From Verrucomicrobiota bacterium (GTDB taxonomy: Bacteria; Chlamydiota; Chlamydiia; Chlamydiales; Rhabdochlamydiaceae): a stretch of DNA of 64,000 nucleotides. Location of the stretch: contig JAFEGW010000004.1 in NCBI GenBank assembly GCA_018239715.1, positions 62,001 to 126,000 of the forward strand. Direction: 5' to 3'. Position numbers and translations under genes: made by a program. Below, in pieces: positions 60,394 to 64,000 of this stretch (position 1 is the first letter of the stretch; each line of letters begins with the position of its first letter). The notes beneath the pieces were generated by a model. It saw nothing but the letters and a program-made list of their open reading frames with translations. It had not been told where the DNA came from and searched no databases.

Positions 60394-61956
60394 GATATCT
60401 TCATCGACAAGTTGTCCCAGACCGTATTGGTGCAAGAGCTCCAGAGGCTCGGGTTGCACTTCTGTGAGCACCAGCCGTGTTTGATGGCGCGCGCACCGGT
60501 CATGGAGCTCGCGGAACGTTTGGAGCGCTGAAGCATCGAGAACAGGAACATGTTTCATGCGTAAAACGAAAACCTTCGGAGGAGGATCCATATCGTGAAA
60601 AAGCTCTTTCAGCCGATCGGTAACGCCGAAAAAGAAAGGTCCCCGCATTTTATAAACCTCGATTCCTTTTTCAGGATTTTTCTTATCGAGGGCAATCACA
60701 TGTTTTACTTCGCTCATCCGCTTCATAAAGAAAAAAGCGGCTAGCAGCATGCCGACTTCTACGGCCACCGTCAGATCGATCAGGACGGTCAGGAAAAAAG
60801 CTGTGAGGAGGATCACCACATCGCTGCGCAGGGTTTTAGTGAGCCGGAAGAAATGGGGCAGCTCGCTCATATTCCACGAGACGACGACTAAAATCGCCGC
60901 TAAAGAAGCCAGGGGGATATGCACCACCAAAGAAGAACACGTGTAGAGAAGAAGAAAGACAACCACCGCATGGATCATTCCGGCGACGGGGGTTTGAGCG
61001 CCTGTTTTGATGTTGGTCGCAGTCCGCGCAATCGCAGCTGTGGCAGGCATGCCGCCGAAGATCACCGAACCAATATTGGCAAGGCCTTGAGCAATCAATT
61101 CGCAATTGGGTTTGTGCCGGCTTCCAATGACGGAATCAGCGATCACCGCCGAAAGGAGAGACTCTATTCCCGCTAGAAGAGCAATCGTAATCGCATCGGG
61201 CATCACTTCCAGAACTCTTTCAAAGTCAAAATCAAAATAAGGCGCAGGCAAAGTCCTCGGCAGCTGGCCAAAACGGGATCCGATGGTCGGAACATCCAGA
61301 TGAAAAGCCCAGCAGAGCCCTGTCGCGATCACAATGCTGGCAATCCCCCAAGGAATGGCCCCTGCATACCGCTTCAGCGAAAGAATAAGGCCCACCGTCC
61401 CAATCCCCACGGCTGCCGTCAAAAAATCTATGGTATGGGCAGCCTGAAAGTAGGCGCCCCATTTATCGAGAAAATGCACAGGGACTTCCACCATGTGAAG
61501 CCCCAGCAAATCTTTGATCTGGGAAGAAAAAACGACCAGCGCGATCCCTGTCGTAAAACCGACAATCAGCGGATGAGGGACAAATTTAATAAAAGATCCG
61601 AGCTTAAAAAAGCCCATGAGAAGCAGCAGCAGCCCTGCAATCAATGTCGCAACGACAAGACCGTCGTACCCATGCCTTTCCACTACGCTATAGACGACCA
61701 CGACAAAAGCCCCTGTCGGCCCTCCAATTTGGACTTTGCTCCCCCCTAAAAAGGCAATGAGGAACCCGGCTACGATCGCGGTAAATAACCCCCGTTCCGG
61801 TTCCACCCCTGAGGCCATCGCAAAGGCCATAGCGAGCGGAAGAGCGACAATGCCGACCGTGACGCCTGCCATCAAATCTTTTTTAAAAATTGCTCGGGAA
61901 TACCGTCGCAGACAAAGATAAGATTTAGGAATGAATTCCTGGTAATTTTTTAACAT
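60343..61956 (-). CDS. SulP-family anion transporter with STAS domain
   Basis: The protein has 537 residues: about 12-14 membrane helices with the SulP signature regions (GVEPERGLFTAIVAGFL, GGPTGAFVVVVYSVV) and a cytoplasmic STAS domain in about the last 120 residues (PKVFVLRMKHVPVLDASALQTF). Members carry sulfate, bicarbonate or dicarboxylates; the substrate is not clear. A promoter sits 8 nt before the ATG. The last 51 bases run over the end of the convergent GT9 gene. Confidence 0.92.
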   Translation of the reverse strand: MLKNYQEFIPKSYLCLRRYSRAIFKKDLMAGVTVGIVALPLAMAFAMASGVEPERGLFTAIVAGFLIAFLGGSKVQIGGPTGAFVVVVYSVVERHGYDGLVVATLIAGLLLLLMGFFKLGSFIKFVPHPLIVGFTTGIALVVFSSQIKDLLGLHMVEVPVHFLDKWGAYFQAAHTIDFLTAAVGIGTVGLILSLKRYAGAIPWGIASIVIATGLCWAFHLDVPTIGSRFGQLPRTLPAPYFDFDFERVLEVMPDAITIALLAGIESLLSAVIADSVIGSRHKPNCELIAQGLANIGSVIFGGMPATAAIARTATNIKTGAQTPVAGMIHAVVVFLLLYTCSSLVVHIPLASLAAILVVVSWNMSELPHFFRLTKTLRSDVVILLTAFFLTVLIDLTVAVEVGMLLAAFFFMKRMSEVKHVIALDKKNPEKGIEVYKMRGPFFFGVTDRLKELFHDMDPPPKVFVLRMKHVPVLDASALQTFRELHDRCARHQTRLVLTEVQPEPLELLHQYGLGQLVDEDILKEPGKVVEGTQNPPA

Positions 61957-61964
61957 TTTAAACT

Positions 61965-61994
61965 ATAATAAAAATAAGGAGTTCCCATGAACAA
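61965..61994 (-). promoter_or_regulatory. sulP promoter with leaderless spacing
   Basis: On the minus strand TTGTTC (61994-61989), an 18-bp spacer and TATTAT (61970-61965) end 8 nt before the sulP ATG, so the transcript should start at or just before the start codon. The -35 box overlaps the first codons of the divergent gene at 61987. Confidence 0.5.
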
Positions 61995-62361
61995 AACCAA
62001 ACGATCAATGCCTGCGCAGTTTCGCAAAAAAATGAAAAAAGAATTACGAATGTCTGCTATCCAGCCTGATTCTGTCCTTAAAAGTGATCGTATCACACCC
62101 GAAGACCTGTTGTCCAGAGTCCCACCCAAAAAGCGTAAGAAGGAAGCTGCCCTAGCAAAAGCGGCAGAAAAAAATATCGCCATCAAGAAAGCGAAATTAA
62201 AATCTGCTCATTCCAAAAGAACCAATACCGGAATCGATGTCAAATCTTCTCCTCAGATTGTCCATATCGAAGGCAAGCGATGGATCAAGACCTTAGGAAA
62301 GCAGACCCAAGCTAAAAAGAAGGTCATGACACGCCACATGGCCAAAAAAGGGTCCAAATAA
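61987..62361 (+). CDS. Lysine-rich basic hypothetical protein
   Basis: This 124-residue protein carries very many Lys and Arg (PKKRKKEAALAKAAEKN, IKKAKLKSAHSKRTN). No fold or family recognised. It could bind nucleic acid. AAGGAG precedes the ATG. It leads a run with the metallophosphoesterase and Cys-cluster genes, 4 bp apart. Confidence 0.7.
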   Translation: MNKTKRSMPAQFRKKMKKELRMSAIQPDSVLKSDRITPEDLLSRVPPKKRKKEAALAKAAEKNIAIKKAKLKSAHSKRTNTGIDVKSSPQIVHIEGKRWIKTLGKQTQAKKKVMTRHMAKKGSK

Positions 62362-62365
62362 AATC

Positions 62366-63238
62366 GTGCCCTCTTTGAAACTCGCTCATATTTCGGACCT
62401 CCATTTTTCCAATTGGGACTGGAATCCTGCGCAATTTTTCTCCAAAAGATGGCTGGGGAACCTGAACTTTTTGTTGGGGCGCCGCCGGATCTTCTCTTAC
62501 GAGAGGCTGGCAGCCCTTCCCGCGCTTTTCAAGGAAAAAGGGATCACGCATGTCTTGGTGACGGGCGATCTATCGACAACCTCTTCTCCAGCCGAATTCA
62601 AAAAAGCCCAAGAATTTATCCAAACACTGCAGACTGAAGGGCTGCAGGTCTTCTGCATTCCGGGAAATCATGATCAATACACCCGTACAGCATATAAGCA
62701 GCAGCTTTTCTATGATTATTTTCCTACGAAGTGGGACGGCAGCTCCTACGATTTGAAAGAGCATGGAATGACAGCAAAAAAAATCTCCGACACTTGGTGG
62801 CTCGTGGGCCTCGACACCGCTTTAGCCACCTCTTGGTTTTTTTCTTCGGGCCTTTTCTCAGAAAAGACCGAACGCAGCTTCATCGAATTTCTTTCTCAGC
62901 TCCCTGCAGGAGAGCAAGTCCTTCTTTTCAACCACTTCCCGTTTTTCCAGCACGAAAGCCCTCGCAAGAGGCTCGTCCGCGGAAATGCCCTCCGCAAAAT
63001 CCTCGAAAAGTTTCCTCAAATCAAAATTTACTGCCACGGTCATACGCATAGGCAGTGTTTGGCCGATCTGCGCGCCAGCCAGCTGCCGATTATTTTTGAC
63101 AGCGGATCGACAGTTCATCGGGACCGAGGGACTTGGCATGAGCTCACTCTTTCCCCGGAAAATCTCACCACCCAAGTTTATATCTGGAAAGACGAAAAGT
63201 GGCAGCCTGCAAGGCAGGAATCGTATGTCCTGGTATAA
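62366..63238 (+). CDS. Calcineurin-like metallophosphoesterase
   Basis: This 290-residue enzyme has all the metal-binding motifs: HISDLHFSNWDWN, VTGDLSTTS, IPGNHDQYTR, LLFNHFPFFQH and CHGHTHRQ. Members hydrolyse phosphodiesters or phosphomonoesters, for example cyclic nucleotides or lipid A precursors (LpxH/LpxG types). LpxG of Chlamydia belongs to this broad family, but I cannot tell whether this is the same. The start is GTG at 62366 giving MPSLKLAHISD. Confidence 0.9.
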   Translation: MPSLKLAHISDLHFSNWDWNPAQFFSKRWLGNLNFLLGRRRIFSYERLAALPALFKEKGITHVLVTGDLSTTSSPAEFKKAQEFIQTLQTEGLQVFCIPGNHDQYTRTAYKQQLFYDYFPTKWDGSSYDLKEHGMTAKKISDTWWLVGLDTALATSWFFSSGLFSEKTERSFIEFLSQLPAGEQVLLFNHFPFFQHESPRKRLVRGNALRKILEKFPQIKIYCHGHTHRQCLADLRASQLPIIFDSGSTVHRDRGTWHELTLSPENLTTQVYIWKDEKWQPARQESYVLV

Positions 63239-63626
63239 GAAGGGTCTAAAATTCCAATGCACCGGCTGCGGTCAGTGCTGCACCAAAGAACCGGGCTATG
63301 TCTGGCTCTCCGCGGCTGAGATCGATGCGATGGTCGCTCACCTGCAGATTTCAAAAGAAGAATTCATGAGACGCTACACCCGCTCTGTCTTTGGAAGAAT
63401 CTCTCTGCTTGAAAGCAAGACTACCTTTGATTGCGTCTTCTTGAAAGATAAGAAATGTCAAATCTACTCAGTCAGACCTAAACAATGCCGCACATTCCCC
63501 TGGTGGAATGAAAACCTTGAGTCGAAAGAAGCATGGAAAGAGACCGCTCAACGTTGTGAAGGTATTGACCATCCAGAGGCTCCCGTGATACCCTTCGAAT
63601 TTATCGAAGCGGAGAGAAATAAGTAA
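63225..63626 (+). CDS. Cys-rich cluster-binding protein, YkgJ/UPF0153 family
   Basis: The protein has 133 residues. The N-terminal CTGCGQCCTKEPGYVWLS and later CVFLKDKKCQIYSVRPKQCRTFPWW form the YkgJ-type cysteine pattern, thought to bind a zinc or iron-sulfur cluster. The biochemical role is unknown. The start at 63225 follows AGGA and overlaps the metallophosphoesterase by 14 bases; the open frame begins further upstream in shadow sequence. Its stop overlaps the next gene (TAATG). Confidence 0.9.
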   Translation: MSWYKKGLKFQCTGCGQCCTKEPGYVWLSAAEIDAMVAHLQISKEEFMRRYTRSVFGRISLLESKTTFDCVFLKDKKCQIYSVRPKQCRTFPWWNENLESKEAWKETAQRCEGIDHPEAPVIPFEFIEAERNK

Positions 63627-64000
63627 TGGTCCCTGAGGCAATCTTCAAGCGCGCCCGAGCATGGCTGGATGAGAGCTCCTATGATGAAAACACTAAAGCC
63701 GAAGTTCGCAACTTACTGAATCATCCCGACCAGCTCATTGATGCCTTTTTCACTGACCTTTCTTTTGGAACCGGCGGGCTCCGTGGAGTGATGGGCGCCG
63801 GCACCAATCGGATGAATATCTACACAGTCCGGAAAGCAACGCAGGGGCTAGCCCGCTACATCCTGAAAAAAGGCAGCCCTTCTGCAGGGGTTGTCATAGG
63901 CTATGACAGCCGCCATCACTCGGCTGAATTTGCCCAAGAAACTGCAAAAGTCTTGGCCGGGAACGGCATCAAGGTTTATCTTCTGAAAGAATTACGCCCC
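63626..64000 (+). CDS. Phosphoglucomutase/phosphomannomutase, N-terminal part
   Basis: The first 125 residues of an alpha-D-phosphohexomutase run off the right edge. FGTGGLRGVMGAGTNRMN (47-64) is typical of the PgcA-type group, and GVVIGYDSRHHSAEFAQE follows. The catalytic phosphoserine loop lies beyond the visible part. It likely interconverts glucose-1- and glucose-6-phosphate. The ATG overlaps the YkgJ-like stop by one base, so it is coupled to it. Confidence 0.93.
   Translation, partial: MVPEAIFKRARAWLDESSYDENTKAEVRNLLNHPDQLIDAFFTDLSFGTGGLRGVMGAGTNRMNIYTVRKATQGLARYILKKGSPSAGVVIGYDSRHHSAEFAQETAKVLAGNGIKVYLLKELRP

Noticed and set aside
1-64000. CRISPR arrays, rRNA genes, transposases or prophage modules
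   Set aside because: Looked for spaced direct repeats, rRNA-like sequence, and integrase or transposase motifs; none seen.

Overview
This window is chromosomal DNA from a member of the phylum Chlamydiota, most likely an amoeba-associated or 'environmental' lineage rather than Chlamydia itself. The strongest marker is a single 785-residue MurC-Ddl fusion inside a division and cell-wall cluster that also holds ftsQ, murG, ftsW, a LysM protein, murD, mraY and murF. From memory (not checked here), the blocks htrA/sucD/sucC/ftsY, priA, lysS, cysS, aas, nudix/fabF/rsfS, miaA, ftsQ to murF, and a GroEL paralogue follow nearly the same order as C. trachomatis CT823 down to CT755. Between these blocks lie genes absent from the classical pathogens as I remember them. 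I cannot name the genus from sequence alone.

Layout. 0-11 kb: end of an unknown gene, the HtrA protease, a DMT-family transporter, an ABC exporter between two TPR proteins with long Ser/Pro-rich N-termini, an M50 protease in one operon with sucCD, and ftsY. 11-22 kb: a lipoprotein carotenoid-cleavage oxygenase, a membrane-anchored eukaryote-like Ser/Thr kinase, two unknown genes leading into priA, an Inc-like membrane protein, an exported Rossmann-fold protein, a small basic protein, a D-Ala-D-Ala carboxypeptidase and a MYND zinc-finger protein. 22-30 kb: lysS with a C-terminal B3/B4 domain, small unknowns, cysS, and a giant acyltransferase-ACP-AMP ligase. 30-39 kb: bioY, a glycosyltransferase, a NUDIX hydrolase, fabF, rsfS, nadD, a HAD phosphatase, a coiled-coil protein, miaA and a KH protein. 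39-40.5 kb: two related Inc-like proteins separated by a candidate structured RNA. 40.5-50.5 kb: the peptidoglycan and division cluster. 50.5-56 kb: five enzymes of glycan type, all with N-terminal signal or anchor sequences. 56-64 kb: tRNA-Cys/rsmI, coaX, groEL paralogue, GT9, SulP transporter, a basic protein, metallophosphoesterase, a Cys-cluster protein and the start of a phosphohexomutase.

How it fits together. The housekeeping genes serve TCA-cycle energy, fatty-acid and phospholipid synthesis, translation, biotin and NAD supply, and the chlamydial form of cell division, which uses peptidoglycan but lacks FtsZ. The accessory genes look directed at the host or cell surface: MYND finger, kinase, TPR proteins, Inc-like proteins and exported sugar or methyl transferases.

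Two patterns run through the window. Several genes (the DMT transporter, lysS, fabF, coaX, sulP) have a good sigma66/sigma70-type promoter only 7-13 nt from the start codon and no Shine-Dalgarno sequence, so their mRNAs should be leaderless or nearly so. rsmI starts 2 nt after the end of tRNA-Cys. No rRNA, transposase, IS element or CRISPR array was seen.
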